Source: Streptomyces sp. SKN60 (GTDB taxonomy: Bacteria; Actinomycetota; Actinomycetes; Streptomycetales; Streptomycetaceae). Taken from it: DNA of 64,000 bases. The position numbers and the translations under genes are program-made. Location: NCBI RefSeq assembly GCF_026236535.1, contig NZ_JAHTMW010000010.1:186001-250000 (forward strand). Direction: 5' to 3'. Shown piece by piece: positions 23,675-32,622 of this stretch (positions within the stretch are counted from its first letter, which is position 1; every line of letters begins with the position of its first letter). The notes beneath the pieces are model-generated. The model did no database searches. It had not been told where the DNA came from and was given only the letters and a program-made list of their open reading frames with translations.

Positions 23675-25096
23675 CTAGATGATCCCGAAGAGAATGCCCG
23701 CGGCGAGCACCACCAGCGAGGTCAGCGCGGCCCACTTCACGGTGAACCGGGTGTGGTCGCCGAACTCCACCTTCGCCATGCCGACGAGCACGTAGACCGC
23801 GGGCACCAGCGGGCTGGACATGTGCAGCGCCTGGCCGACCAGCGAGGCGCGGGCGATCTCCAGCGGGGACACTCCGTGCGCCGCGCCGGCCTCGGCGAGC
23901 ACCGGCACCACGCCGAAGTAGAAGCCGTCGTTGGACATGAAGTAGGTGAGCGGGATGCTCAGCACGCCGGTGACCAGGGCCATGTGCGGGCCCATGCCCT
24001 CGGGGATGGCGCCGACGAGCCAGTCCGCCATGTGCTTGACCATGCCGGTGCCGGTGAGCACACCGGTGAAGACGGCGGCGGCGAAGACCATGCCGGCGAC
24101 ATTGAGGACGTTGTCGGCGTGGGCGGCGATCCGGGCCTTCTGCTCGGCCATGTTGGGGTAGTTGACGGTGAGCGCGAGCGCGGCGCCGAGCAGGAAGAGC
24201 ACCGGGATCGGCAGCAGTTCCATGATCATCGCGACGAGCAGGGTGGCGGTCAGCGCGGCGTTGAACCAGTAGAGCCGGGGACGCAGGGTCGCGCGGTTCG
24301 GGTCGAGCCCCTGGAAGCCGTCCCCGCCGGCGCCGGAGCCCGTCTCCGTACCCGCGCCTGAGCCCGTACCCGTACCCGTGCCCGTCTTCGCGCCCTCCTT
24401 GGTCGTGCCGTCGGCGCTGCCGCCGCCCGCCGTGACCAGGACCGTCTCGGAGTCGCGGACCAGGACGTCGTCCAGGCTGAGGTAGCCGATGCGCTTGCGC
24501 TCGCGGCGGCCGAGGACGTACGCGAGGGCGAAGACGAAGAGCAGTCCGACGCCGAGCGCGGGGATCATCGGGACGAAGATGTCACCGGCGTCCAGCTTGA
24601 GCGCGGTGGCGGCGCGGGCCGTGGGGCCACCCCAGGGGAGGGTGTTCATGACGCCGTTGGCGGTGGCGGCGACTCCGGTCATGACGACCAGGCTCATGCC
24701 GAGCCGCTTGTAGAGCGGATACATCGCCGAGACCGTGATCATGAACGTGGTCGAGCCGTCGCCGTCCAGCGAGACGATCGCGGCGAGCACCGCCGTACCG
24801 ACGACCACACGCACGGGGTCGGCCTTGCAGAAGCGCAGGATGCCGCGGACGATCGGATCGAAGAGGCCGACGTCGATCATCACGCCGAAGTAGACGATCG
24901 CGAACATCAGCATCGCGGCCGTGGGCGCCAGCTTGCCGACGCCCTCGATGACGTAGTCGCCGAGCTGGGCGCCCTGGCCCACGGCGACGCAGAACAACGC
25001 GGGAATGAGCACGAGCGCCGCGATCGGCGACATCTTCTTCAGCATGATCAGGACCAGGAAGGTCGCGATCATGGCGAAGCCGAGGACGGTCAGCAT
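23675..25096 (-). CDS. CitMHS-family citrate:H+ symporter
   Basis: Polytopic transporter for metal-complexed citrate (Mg or Ca/Fe-citrate with protons, by family), 473 residues with about twelve helices. Landmarks: MLTVLGFAMIATFLVLIMLKK at the N-terminus, SLDGDGSTTFMITVSAMYPLYK, NTLPWGGPTARA, and the late SNDGFYFGVVPVLAE and ALHMSSPLVPAVYVL. A central cytoplasmic loop carries a Gly/Thr repeat (TGTGTGTGSGAGTETG) from a short DNA repeat around 24352-24386. It is transcribed alone. Citrate-type regulators (TctABC and a CitB-like response regulator) lie 21 kb away, but no direct link is seen. Confidence 0.94.
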   Translation of the reverse strand: MLTVLGFAMIATFLVLIMLKKMSPIAALVLIPALFCVAVGQGAQLGDYVIEGVGKLAPTAAMLMFAIVYFGVMIDVGLFDPIVRGILRFCKADPVRVVVGTAVLAAIVSLDGDGSTTFMITVSAMYPLYKRLGMSLVVMTGVAATANGVMNTLPWGGPTARAATALKLDAGDIFVPMIPALGVGLLFVFALAYVLGRRERKRIGYLSLDDVLVRDSETVLVTAGGGSADGTTKEGAKTGTGTGTGSGAGTETGSGAGGDGFQGLDPNRATLRPRLYWFNAALTATLLVAMIMELLPIPVLFLLGAALALTVNYPNMAEQKARIAAHADNVLNVAGMVFAAAVFTGVLTGTGMVKHMADWLVGAIPEGMGPHMALVTGVLSIPLTYFMSNDGFYFGVVPVLAEAGAAHGVSPLEIARASLVGQALHMSSPLVPAVYVLVGMAKVEFGDHTRFTVKWAALTSLVVLAAGILFGII

Positions 25097-25231
25097 GGGA
25101 GGACACCTCACGTTCACCCTTGAACTCCCGCCAGAGCGGCGGTGCGGATGACGGTAGGTGCGGCCTTCCTGCGTTAACAAGACGTTGACGTGTGAGCAAT
25201 ACGAGCAAAACCCCAGGTCACAGCCGTCCGG

Positions 25232-27433
25232 TCACAGCAGTGGCGACAGCTGCACGGGAAACCCGTTCAGGACGGCGGTGCCCGAGAGGGGGTCGAGCAG
25301 GGAGCCGTCGAGCAGTTGGTTGACGTTGACCCCGGGGCGTGCGGCGGCCACGCCGAGCCGGGTGCCGGGGCGGTCGTGGCCCCAGCCGTGCGGCAGGCTC
25401 ACGACCCCGGGGCGGACCGCCTCGGTGATCTCCACCTCGGCGGTCAGCTCCCCGCCCTCCCCCTTGACGCGGGCGGGGGCGCCGGCGGTGAGACCGAGCC
25501 GTTCGGCGTCCTGCGGGTGCACCTGGAGGGTGCAGCGGTTCGAACCGCCGTTGAGGGACGGAATGTTGTGCAGCCAGCTGTTGTTGGAGCGCAGGTGGCG
25601 CCGTCCGACGAGCCGGACGGAGTCCGGCTCCGGTGCGGCGTCCAGCGCGGCGCGCAGCCTCGGCAGGTCGGCGGCGATCGGCGCGGGCAGCAGCTCGATC
25701 CGTCCGCTGCGGGTCTTCAGGAGTCCGGGCAGCCGGGGCTTCAGCGGGCCGAGGTCGAAGCCGTGCGGGGACTGCAGCAGGTCCTCGAGGATCAGGTCGT
25801 ACGGGCCGAGCCGGAGCATCAGGTCGAGCCGCCGTTCCGGCCCGGACCGGCCCGCCAGAAGCCGTGCCTGCTCCTTGGGGTCGGCGCCGTACAGCGGCGA
25901 GTGCTCCTGCGTCACGGCCTTGGCCAGGGTGCGTTCGATCGCGAGGTCGTCGACGGCGGACGGCTCGGCTCCGTGCAGGCCGGAGACGGCGAGGATCAGC
26001 CGGGCGTGGATCTCGCACTCGTCCATCCGTCCCTCCTCAAGCGGGAGGGCGGGCGGCGAGTAGCGCGCCTGGTTGCGGACGGCGAAGCCGTTGAAGGCGA
26101 AGTCGAAGTGCGCGCTGCGCGAGGGCGGCGGCGGGGGCAGGACGACGTCGGCGTGCCGGGTGGTCTCGTTGGGGTACGGGTCGACGGCCACCATGAAGTC
26201 GAGGGAGCCCAGGGCGGCGTCGAGGCGGTCGCCGTCGGGGGCGGACAGGACGGGGTTGCCGGCGATGGTGACGACCGCCCGGACCCGCCCCTCCCCCGGT
26301 GTGTCGATCTCCTCGGCGAGGGCGACGAGCGGGAGTTCGCCCTTGGCCTCGGGGTGGCCGGAGACCCTGCTCCGCCAGCGGCCGAGGGCGAAGCCCTTCC
26401 CCGGACCGGCGGGACGGGGCGCGGGGGCGGTCGCGGAGAGCGGGAAGAGGGCGCCGCCGGGGCGGTCGAGGTTGCCGGTGAGGACGTTGAGGACGTCGAC
26501 GAGCCAGTTGCCGAGGGTGCCGTACGCGACGGTCGAGGAGCCCATCCGGCCGTATACGGCGGCGGTCGCGGCGGCGGCGAGTTCGCGCGCGGTGGTACGG
26601 ATGGTGTCCGCGTCCAGGTCGCAGGCGGCGGCGACGGCCTCGGGGCTGAAGTCCCGTACCGCTTCTCGCACTTCCTCGACCCCTTCCACGTGCTCGGCGA
26701 GCGGGCCGAGGCGGACCAGGTCCTCGGCGAAGAGGGTGTGGGCGAGGGCGGCGAGGAAGAGGGCGTCGGCGCCGGGGCGGATGGCGAGGTGCCGGTCGGC
26801 GAGTCGGGCGGTGCGGGTGCGCCGGGGGTCGACGACGGTGAGGGTGCCGCCGCGCCGGCGCAGGGCCTTCAGCCGGCCGGGGAAGTCGGGGGCGGTGCAC
26901 AGACTGCCGTTGGAGTCCAGCGGGTTGGCGCCGAGCATCAGGAGGTGGTCGGTGCGGTCCAGGTCGGGTACGGGGACGGCGAAGGCGTCGCCGAACAGCA
27001 GTCCGCTGGAGACGTGCTTGGGCATCTGGTCGAGCGTGGAGGCGGTGTAGAGGTTGCGGGTGCCCAGGGCGCCGATGAGCAGCGGCGGGTAGAGGGCGCC
27101 GGCGACGGTGTGGACGTTGGGGTTGCCGAGGACGAGGGCGACGGCGTTCGGTCCGTGTTCCTCGATCAGCGGGCGGAGGCGGGTGGCGATCAGGTCGAAG
27201 GCCTCGACCCAGTCCGCCTCGCGCAGGGCGCCGTTCTCGCGGATCAGCGGGCGGACGAGCCGGTCGGGGTCGGCGTCGACCTCCGGGAACGCGGCACCCT
27301 TCGGACAGATGAAACCCTGGCTGAAGACGTCGTCGCGGTCGCCGCGGGCGCCGGTGACCCGGCCGTTGTCGAGGGTGAGGGTCAGCCCGCAGGTCGCTTC
27401 GCAGAGGGGGCAGATGCGCAGGGCGGTGGACAT
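25232..27433 (-). CDS. Molybdopterin-dependent oxidoreductase (DMSO reductase family)
   Basis: Large molybdenum enzyme, 733 residues, with an N-terminal [4Fe-4S] site Cys8-x2-Cys11-x3-Cys15-x27-Cys43 and molybdopterin-binding domains. Landmarks: LGANPLDSNGSL, TVVDPRRTRTARLAD, YGRMGSSTVAYGT, and in the C-terminal dinucleotide-binding domain SNNSWLHNIPSLNGG and VHPQDAERLGL. No Tat signal, so cytoplasmic. No small subunit or membrane anchor gene is adjacent, which fits assimilatory-type or formate-dehydrogenase-like single-subunit enzymes. A TetR gene lies upstream on the same strand, with an ATACCGACCGGTA operator between. The substrate is not evident. Confidence 0.92.
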   Translation of the reverse strand: MSTALRICPLCEATCGLTLTLDNGRVTGARGDRDDVFSQGFICPKGAAFPEVDADPDRLVRPLIRENGALREADWVEAFDLIATRLRPLIEEHGPNAVALVLGNPNVHTVAGALYPPLLIGALGTRNLYTASTLDQMPKHVSSGLLFGDAFAVPVPDLDRTDHLLMLGANPLDSNGSLCTAPDFPGRLKALRRRGGTLTVVDPRRTRTARLADRHLAIRPGADALFLAALAHTLFAEDLVRLGPLAEHVEGVEEVREAVRDFSPEAVAAACDLDADTIRTTARELAAAATAAVYGRMGSSTVAYGTLGNWLVDVLNVLTGNLDRPGGALFPLSATAPAPRPAGPGKGFALGRWRSRVSGHPEAKGELPLVALAEEIDTPGEGRVRAVVTIAGNPVLSAPDGDRLDAALGSLDFMVAVDPYPNETTRHADVVLPPPPPSRSAHFDFAFNGFAVRNQARYSPPALPLEEGRMDECEIHARLILAVSGLHGAEPSAVDDLAIERTLAKAVTQEHSPLYGADPKEQARLLAGRSGPERRLDLMLRLGPYDLILEDLLQSPHGFDLGPLKPRLPGLLKTRSGRIELLPAPIAADLPRLRAALDAAPEPDSVRLVGRRHLRSNNSWLHNIPSLNGGSNRCTLQVHPQDAERLGLTAGAPARVKGEGGELTAEVEITEAVRPGVVSLPHGWGHDRPGTRLGVAAARPGVNVNQLLDGSLLDPLSGTAVLNGFPVQLSPLL

Positions 27434-27493
27434 GGCGGTCTCCCTGGGGCGGCAGCGGCGGGGCGCGGTGGCGGGCGCGCGGGCAAGCGCGAG

Positions 27494-27509
27494 CATACCG
27501 ACCGGTAGG
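27494..27509. promoter_or_regulatory. TetR-type operator before molybdopterin oxidoreductase
   Basis: CATACCGACCGGTAGG contains the inverted TACC/GGTA arms typical of TetR operators. It lies 61 bases upstream of the oxidoreductase start and downstream of a TetR gene. Its core CATACCGACYGGT equals the site before the SDR operon (4110-4127). Confidence 0.55.
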
Positions 27510-27575
27510 GAGGTCCGACAGGCCCTGGCGGCGACGGGGTACGAAGGGGGCGGGGTACGACGGGGGCAGGCGCGG

Positions 27576-28268
27576 TCAGCGCAGCGAGGGCGCGAGGTAG
27601 GCGTGCAGGAGTGCCCGGGTCTCGGCGATGAGCGCGGGGTCGCCGGCCGGGTCGGTGCGGAACGCGAGCCGGAGCAGCGCGTCGGTGGCCTCGACGCCGA
27701 CCAGGACCTTGCGCAGCAGGTCCGCGTCGGCCGGGCGGCCGAGCGGGGCGGCGAGCAGCCCGCAGATGCGGTCGGCGACGAGGTGGTTGGGGTCCTCGTC
27801 GGTGCCGGGCTCGCCGGGCGCGGCGGCGGGGATCCCGAAGTCGACCAGGCCGAAGCCGGGGACGGTCCGCTTCATCGCGATGTACGCGTCGAGGACGGTG
27901 TCGATGACGGCGCGGCCGTCGGCGGCCGGGAGCGTGGCGAGTCCGGCGCTGATGCGGGCGGCGTAGCTGTCGAGGTTGCGGTGGGCGAGGGCGGCGGCCA
28001 TGGCCCGCTTGTTGCCGAAGAAGCGGTAGACCGAGCCGATGGGGACGCCGGCGCGGGTGGCCACGGCCCGGGTGCTCAGCTGCTCGTAGCCGGTCTCGTC
28101 GAGGAGTTCGGCGCAGGCGTCGAGGATCCGGGCGAGCCGCTCGGCGCTGCGCTGCTGGACGGGCGCGCGGCGCAGGGCGGGGCCGGCGGCGGCCTGGGCG
28201 GCCTTGGGGGTGGGGGGCTTCGGGACGGGAGGCTTGGGGGCAGGAGGCTTCGGGGTGGGCTGGGGCAC
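27576..28268 (-). CDS. TetR-family regulator with Pro/Lys-rich N-terminal tail
   Basis: 230 residues from GTG 28268. The first 25 residues are a PKPP repeat (KPPAPKPPVPKPPTPK), then a linker, then a TetR HTH at about 62-85 (TRAVATRAGVPIGSVYRFFGNK) and a TetR_C-like ligand domain. The tail is atypical; it could be a disordered DNA-contact extension, or the true start may lie further in. The next gene downstream is the molybdopterin oxidoreductase with a TetR-type operator in its promoter, so it is a likely target. Upstream, 46 bases away, is the beta-helix/cupredoxin operon on the same strand. Confidence 0.86.
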   Translation of the reverse strand: MPQPTPKPPAPKPPVPKPPTPKAAQAAAGPALRRAPVQQRSAERLARILDACAELLDETGYEQLSTRAVATRAGVPIGSVYRFFGNKRAMAAALAHRNLDSYAARISAGLATLPAADGRAVIDTVLDAYIAMKRTVPGFGLVDFGIPAAAPGEPGTDEDPNHLVADRICGLLAAPLGRPADADLLRKVLVGVEATDALLRLAFRTDPAGDPALIAETRALLHAYLAPSLR

Positions 28269-28314
28269 GGGGACATCATGCCGTTCCCGCCCTGACGGGG
28301 GCGATGGAGGGCGG

Positions 28315-29610
28315 TCAGGCGATCAGGAGGCCGATCCCGCCGAGGGTGTACGCGATCATCAGCACGAACAGCGGGAGTTGACCGGCCACGGCGCGGGCGG
28401 CCGGGAAGAGGCGCACCGAGCGGTCGTGCGCGGCGACGACGCCGAGGACGTGGCCGGTGACGATCGCGGCGACCTGGAGGGTCGCGAGGCCCGCGGGGCC
28501 CAGTGGTGGGGCGGGTGCGGGGGCGTTGTCAGTGCCCCCTGCCATGATGACGGTACGTGGTCCTTCGGTGACGAAGAGTGTGAAGTAGTGGGCCACGAGA
28601 TAGCCGAGGGCGATGGGCAGCAGCGAGTGCGCGAAGGAGGTGAGCGGGGTGGTGAGTTCGCGGTCGCCGAGCCGGAGGGTGCCGGCGCACAGCCCGTAGA
28701 GGGCGGCGACGAGGGCGACGGCGCCGAGGAGTCCGAGGGTCGCGGTGGGGGTGCGGCCGAGGGGTGAGGTCTGGAGGAGGGTGAGCCAGCGGGGGTTGTC
28801 GGAGAAGCCGTCGTAGGCGGTGGAGCCGAGGAGGACGCAGACGGTGGCGACGAGGCCGGGGCCGGGCGGGGTGGCGTCCAGGCCGTTGAAGGGGGAGCGC
28901 AGGACGAGCCGGCCGTCGGCGCGGCGGCCGAGCGGGGAGAGCCGGGCGAGGAGGGAGGAGTAGACCTCGAAGGGGTCGGCGTGGGCGAGCCAGTCGGGGC
29001 CGTGACGGACGGCGCCGAGGAGCTGCACGGCGGTGTGGACGGCGAGGGCCGTCAGGAGGACGGGGGTGGCGGTGTTGTCGGGGGCGACGAGTTCGAGCCA
29101 GGTGAAGAGGAGGAGTCCGGCGGCGGCCGGCCGGATGCCGACGCGGGCGGGGACGGGGCGGGGCGGGCGGTGCGCGGGGAGCAGGGCGGCCAGGGTGCGC
29201 AGGGGGTTGAGGAGGCGCCAGACGGGGCCGAGGAGGAGGGAGGCGGGGACGAGTCCGACCCAGAGCAGGACGTAGACCGCGCCGGGCGCGGGGTTGCGGT
29301 CCGGGTCGTCGGGGCCGAGGAGGAGGTGGAGGACGAGGGCGAGTCCGGCGGCGGCGCCGGCGAGCCGCAGGACGGTGCGGGTGGCGGGGGCGTCGGCGAG
29401 GCGCTGGACGGCGGCGGGCAGCGGGCGGCCGGCCAGGTCGCCGCGGAAGCGGGAGGCGGACCAGAGCAGTCCGAGGGAGAGGAAGGAGACGAAGAGCGCG
29501 GCGAAGGCGCCGGCGTAGGCGTAGAAGGGCGAGAGGGGGAGGTCGTGCTGGGCGCCCACGCCGTGGGCGAGGGGCAGTGGAAGCGGCGGGGGCGCGGTGA
29601 GGACCGTCAT
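28315..29610 (-). CDS. Polytopic membrane protein of unknown function
   Basis: 431 residues with about nine hydrophobic helices. Landmarks: AYAGAFAALFVSFLSLGLLWSA, ALVLHLLLGPDDPDRNP, PASLLLGPVWRLLNPLR, TWLELVAPDN, HADPFEVYSSLLARLSP, LLPIALGYLVAHYFTLFV and HVLGVVAAHDRSVRLF. Several His/Asp pairs lie at membrane edges and could bind metal or haem. I do not recognise a family. It is third in an operon; its ATG at 29610 overlaps the stop of the cupredoxin-like lipoprotein gene (ATGA), which itself overlaps the beta-helix gene. Tight coupling suggests one complex at the outer face of the membrane. Confidence 0.82.
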   Translation of the reverse strand: MTVLTAPPPLPLPLAHGVGAQHDLPLSPFYAYAGAFAALFVSFLSLGLLWSASRFRGDLAGRPLPAAVQRLADAPATRTVLRLAGAAAGLALVLHLLLGPDDPDRNPAPGAVYVLLWVGLVPASLLLGPVWRLLNPLRTLAALLPAHRPPRPVPARVGIRPAAAGLLLFTWLELVAPDNTATPVLLTALAVHTAVQLLGAVRHGPDWLAHADPFEVYSSLLARLSPLGRRADGRLVLRSPFNGLDATPPGPGLVATVCVLLGSTAYDGFSDNPRWLTLLQTSPLGRTPTATLGLLGAVALVAALYGLCAGTLRLGDRELTTPLTSFAHSLLPIALGYLVAHYFTLFVTEGPRTVIMAGGTDNAPAPAPPLGPAGLATLQVAAIVTGHVLGVVAAHDRSVRLFPAARAVAGQLPLFVLMIAYTLGGIGLLIA

Positions 29611-30389
29611 CGGACGACGAGCTGGGTCAGCACGAGTCCGGACTCGTGCGTCTCGACCTCGAAGAGACCGGTGCGGTCGGCGGTGAAGGTGAGGGTGGCG
29701 GTGCGGCCGGCGGTGAGGGGCAGTTCGCGGTCGTAGCCGTGGACGTGGACGGTGTCGGCGCCGTCTCCGGTGACCTGGAGGGTGATGCGCTCGCCCTTTC
29801 TCACCTCGACCCGGGAAGGGGGTGGTTGGACGAAGTCGCCGCTGATGGTGACGGCGAGGGTACGGCCGGGGGCGGCGGTCGCCGTCGGAGTGGGGCTCGC
29901 GGGGGCGCCGAGGCGGACGGTGGCCTCGACGGGGCGGCCGGCGACGGCCCAGGCGGTGTGGTCGTCGGCGTAGAGCCGGACGGTGAGGGTGCGGGCACCG
30001 GCCGGGACGTGCGCCCAGGGGCCGTAGGCGCGGGCGGTCTCGCGGCCGTCGGCGAGGAGGCGGGCGTGGCCGCGCCCGGGGAGGGCGGCGCCGCCGGTGC
30101 TCTCGGGGGTGAAGCGGAACCTCTCCACCAGGAGGTGGACGTTCCAGCCGCCCTCGCTGTCGGGCCGGGCCTCGATCCGTACGGCGGGCGCTCCGGCGGC
30201 GGGCACCTCGCGGAGGCGGTGGCCGGTGCTGTCCCGGGCGGTGAGGAGGGTGCCGTTAGCGCCGGTGGCCTCCTGGTGGCTGGTGCCGGGCTTGTGGTGG
30301 GTGGTCGGGCGCCCGCCGCAGCCGGCGAGCAGCGCCGCGCCCACGGCGAGGGCGAGCACGGCGCGGCCCGCCCGGCGGCGGCCGGTCAC
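29607..30389 (-). CDS. Lipoprotein with C-terminal cupredoxin-like domain
   Basis: 260 residues from GTG 30389, which overlaps the upstream stop (GTGA). The signal ends in a lipobox ALLAGCGG, so Cys is lipidated and the protein is anchored outside the membrane. A middle domain (about 50-160) has WNVHLLVERFRF and LYADDHTAWAVAG. After a Pro/Thr linker, the last 90 residues resemble a cupredoxin: RKGERITLQVTGDGADTVHVHGYD (two ends given as landmarks) and GLFEVETHESGLVLTQLVV. Two His positions fit copper ligands, but the usual Cys ligand is absent, so it could be a copper carrier of altered type or a non-metal relative. Confidence 0.8.
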   Translation of the reverse strand: MTGRRRAGRAVLALAVGAALLAGCGGRPTTHHKPGTSHQEATGANGTLLTARDSTGHRLREVPAAGAPAVRIEARPDSEGGWNVHLLVERFRFTPESTGGAALPGRGHARLLADGRETARAYGPWAHVPAGARTLTVRLYADDHTAWAVAGRPVEATVRLGAPASPTPTATAAPGRTLAVTISGDFVQPPPSRVEVRKGERITLQVTGDGADTVHVHGYDRELPLTAGRTATLTFTADRTGLFEVETHESGLVLTQLVVR

Positions 30390-32485
30390 GCGGCACCGCC
30401 GGCGGACGCGGAGGGGGCGGTGGGAGGGGCGGGAGGGGCGGGGGTGGGGGTGGGGGGCCGGGAGGGATCCGGACGGCGGGTGCCCGCGACGACCACCGCC
30501 CACAGCACCCACACCACCCCGAGCAGTCCGCGCACCCAGGCGGGGCTGATGGGGATCCAGGGGATCATCAGGACGGCCTTGTCGAAGGCGTCGAGGAGGG
30601 TGAGGGCGCCGAGGGCGAGGGTGGTCCAGGCGAAGGCCCGGCGGTGCGGGCGGAGCAGCAGGCCGAGGGTGGTCCACCACAGGCCGGTGAGGAGGAGGGC
30701 GAGGGCGGGCAGGGCGGTCGGGGTGAGGGCGAGGGTGGAGGCGGCGACGTCGAGGGCGAGTCCGGCGAGGCCGAGGAGGGTGGCGGCGCCGGCGAGGCGG
30801 CTGTGGCGCAGGCGGCGCCACCAGAGGGTGGTGCCGACGAGGGCGAGGACGGCGGCGGTGCCGAGCGCGAGCTGGGTCTCGACGCGCTGGAGGCCGCGGG
30901 CGCCGTACCAGTCGCAGCCGGCGGGGAGCCGGCGGGCCTGGACGTTGTAGTCGGCGCAGACGAGGAGTTGGGCGAGTTTGACGGGTTCGCCGACGAGGCG
31001 GTCGGTGGCGCCGGTGACGTCGCCGCGGCGGCTGCCGCAGGCGGGCAGGGAGCGGGGGGTGCTGGGGCCGGTGTCGGGCTGCCAGCAGTTGCCGCCGCCC
31101 TGGCCGTCCCACCACACGTCGGTGCGGTTGGGGCGGGGGTTGCCTGCGCGGTCGGTGCCGAGGTGGTTGCCGGCGTAGCGGTTGTGGTGGGAGGTGTCGG
31201 TCTGTCTGCCCCAGGCGGATTCGCCGCGGATGAAGGCGGGGACGGCGCTGAGGAAGAAGGCGGCGCGCTGGTGGCCGTAGATCCAGTTGTTCTCGTAGAG
31301 GTTCCAGTTGCCGCCGGCGGTGATGATGCCGGTGCCGGGCGGCATGGAGATCTGGGGGCAGACGACGCCTTGTTCGTAGCCGCGTTCGACGGGGGGTCTG
31401 GCGCAGGTGCCGTCGGCGACGTACGGGTAGTAGTCCTGGTTGTTGTCGTGGATCAGGTTCCGCTCGAAGCGGGCGTGGTTCTGCGGGAGTCCGGGGTGGC
31501 CGGGGAAGGCGGAGTCCATGGAGGCGCCGCCCATGTTGTGGTCGAGCTCGTTGTCGTGGACGTAGACGGAGTCTCCGGCGGTGCCGCTGTAGCCGACCAT
31601 GTTGTGGTGGCTGCGGCAGCCGGTGATCTCGATGGAGTAGCGGGGGACGTCGTAGCCGCGCCCGTTGTTGATGTTGGAGGCCGAGCCGGGGTAGATGCCG
31701 GAGTCGCCGTTGCCGTAGGACTCGCAGTTCTTGTAGAGGCCGTGGTCGGAGGCGAAGGTGAGGAAGCCGTATTCGTCGTTCCAGCGGGTGAGGACGTCGT
31801 CGATGACGAAGCCGTCGGCGGCGAGGACGTACAGCGAGTTGAACGTGGTGCGCTGGGCGGTGAAGTTGCGGAAGTACACGCCGTCGGACTTGTCGGCGCG
31901 GAGGGCGTTGAGCTTGGTGTATTTGGCGTCGATGACGACGTCGAGGCGGGAGGCGCCGGTGCCTTCGATCTGGAGGTTCTTCTTGCCGAGGATGGCGACC
32001 AGGTTCTGGTTGTGCGGGCACTGGGCCTGCTGTGCGTAGCTGAGGATCTGGTAGCCGAGGGCTGATCTGGGTGCCTTGAGGGTGGCGCAGGCGCCGGTGG
32101 GTGCGAGGAGCGAGGGCTCTTCCTCGTACAGGCCGGGGAGGATCGCGATGGTCATGCCGGGGCGGTCGACGGCGTCGACGGCCTGCTGGAGGTGGCGGTA
32201 GCCCTGCCGTTGGCAGCGTTCGTAGAGGGCGAGGTTGCGGGCCCTGAGGTCGGCGGGGAAGCCGGCGGTCCGCCGTGCGAAGTCGGCCCGGTCGCTCTTG
32301 CACACGAGCAGGTCGGGTTCCCCGGTGCGGAGTGTGGGGACGCTGCCGGTGCCGTCGGGGAGGGTGACGGGCCGCTCTTCGTGGGCCTGGGCGGCGGGGG
32401 CGGTGAGGAGTGCGGCGGCGAGTGCCGCGAGCACGACCGAGAGCGCGAGGGCGAACCGTCGGGTCCATGACATGCGCGGGGACAT
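30386..32485 (-). CDS. Secreted right-handed beta-helix protein with C-terminal membrane helices
   Basis: 699 residues. Signal peptide at about 1-40 (AAQA/HEERPVTLP). Residues about 50-520 form a parallel beta-helix of the pectate-lyase/NosD type: repeated Asn/Gly turns such as YKNCESYGNGDSGIYPGSA, SHHNMVGYSGTAGDSVYVHD and LYENNWIYGHQ. Cys residues are numerous. Five hydrophobic helices follow at about 535-675, and a Pro-rich tail ends the protein. A beta-helix fused to a membrane bundle is unusual. NosD, a beta-helix in copper/nitrous-oxide reductase maturation, is the nearest functional analogy. First gene of a three-gene overlapping operon. Start ATG 32485 or 32473. Confidence 0.82.
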   Translation of the reverse strand: MSPRMSWTRRFALALSVVLAALAAALLTAPAAQAHEERPVTLPDGTGSVPTLRTGEPDLLVCKSDRADFARRTAGFPADLRARNLALYERCQRQGYRHLQQAVDAVDRPGMTIAILPGLYEEEPSLLAPTGACATLKAPRSALGYQILSYAQQAQCPHNQNLVAILGKKNLQIEGTGASRLDVVIDAKYTKLNALRADKSDGVYFRNFTAQRTTFNSLYVLAADGFVIDDVLTRWNDEYGFLTFASDHGLYKNCESYGNGDSGIYPGSASNINNGRGYDVPRYSIEITGCRSHHNMVGYSGTAGDSVYVHDNELDHNMGGASMDSAFPGHPGLPQNHARFERNLIHDNNQDYYPYVADGTCARPPVERGYEQGVVCPQISMPPGTGIITAGGNWNLYENNWIYGHQRAAFFLSAVPAFIRGESAWGRQTDTSHHNRYAGNHLGTDRAGNPRPNRTDVWWDGQGGGNCWQPDTGPSTPRSLPACGSRRGDVTGATDRLVGEPVKLAQLLVCADYNVQARRLPAGCDWYGARGLQRVETQLALGTAAVLALVGTTLWWRRLRHSRLAGAATLLGLAGLALDVAASTLALTPTALPALALLLTGLWWTTLGLLLRPHRRAFAWTTLALGALTLLDAFDKAVLMIPWIPISPAWVRGLLGVVWVLWAVVVAGTRRPDPSRPPTPTPAPPAPPTAPSASAGGAA

Positions 32486-32622
32486 GGCCGAGAGAGTAGA
32501 GCAGTGTTCATCTTTTGGAACCCCTCGTGCACGCACCACGTCCAAGTCGCCCGGGCGCGCACCCGGGGAAGGCCGGGCGGCCGGCGCGACGGCCGAGCGC
32601 GAAGGCCCGGCGGGGTGCCCCG

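Noticed and set aside
24352..24390. CCCGTA/CCCGTG short repeat in the citrate transporter gene
   Set aside because: In frame and encoding a flexible cytoplasmic loop (Thr/Gly); not a separate element or frameshift.
32504..32519. GTTC-N8-GAAC dyad upstream of the beta-helix gene
   Set aside because: Only 4-bp arms with no extension and no matching copy; too likely by chance.
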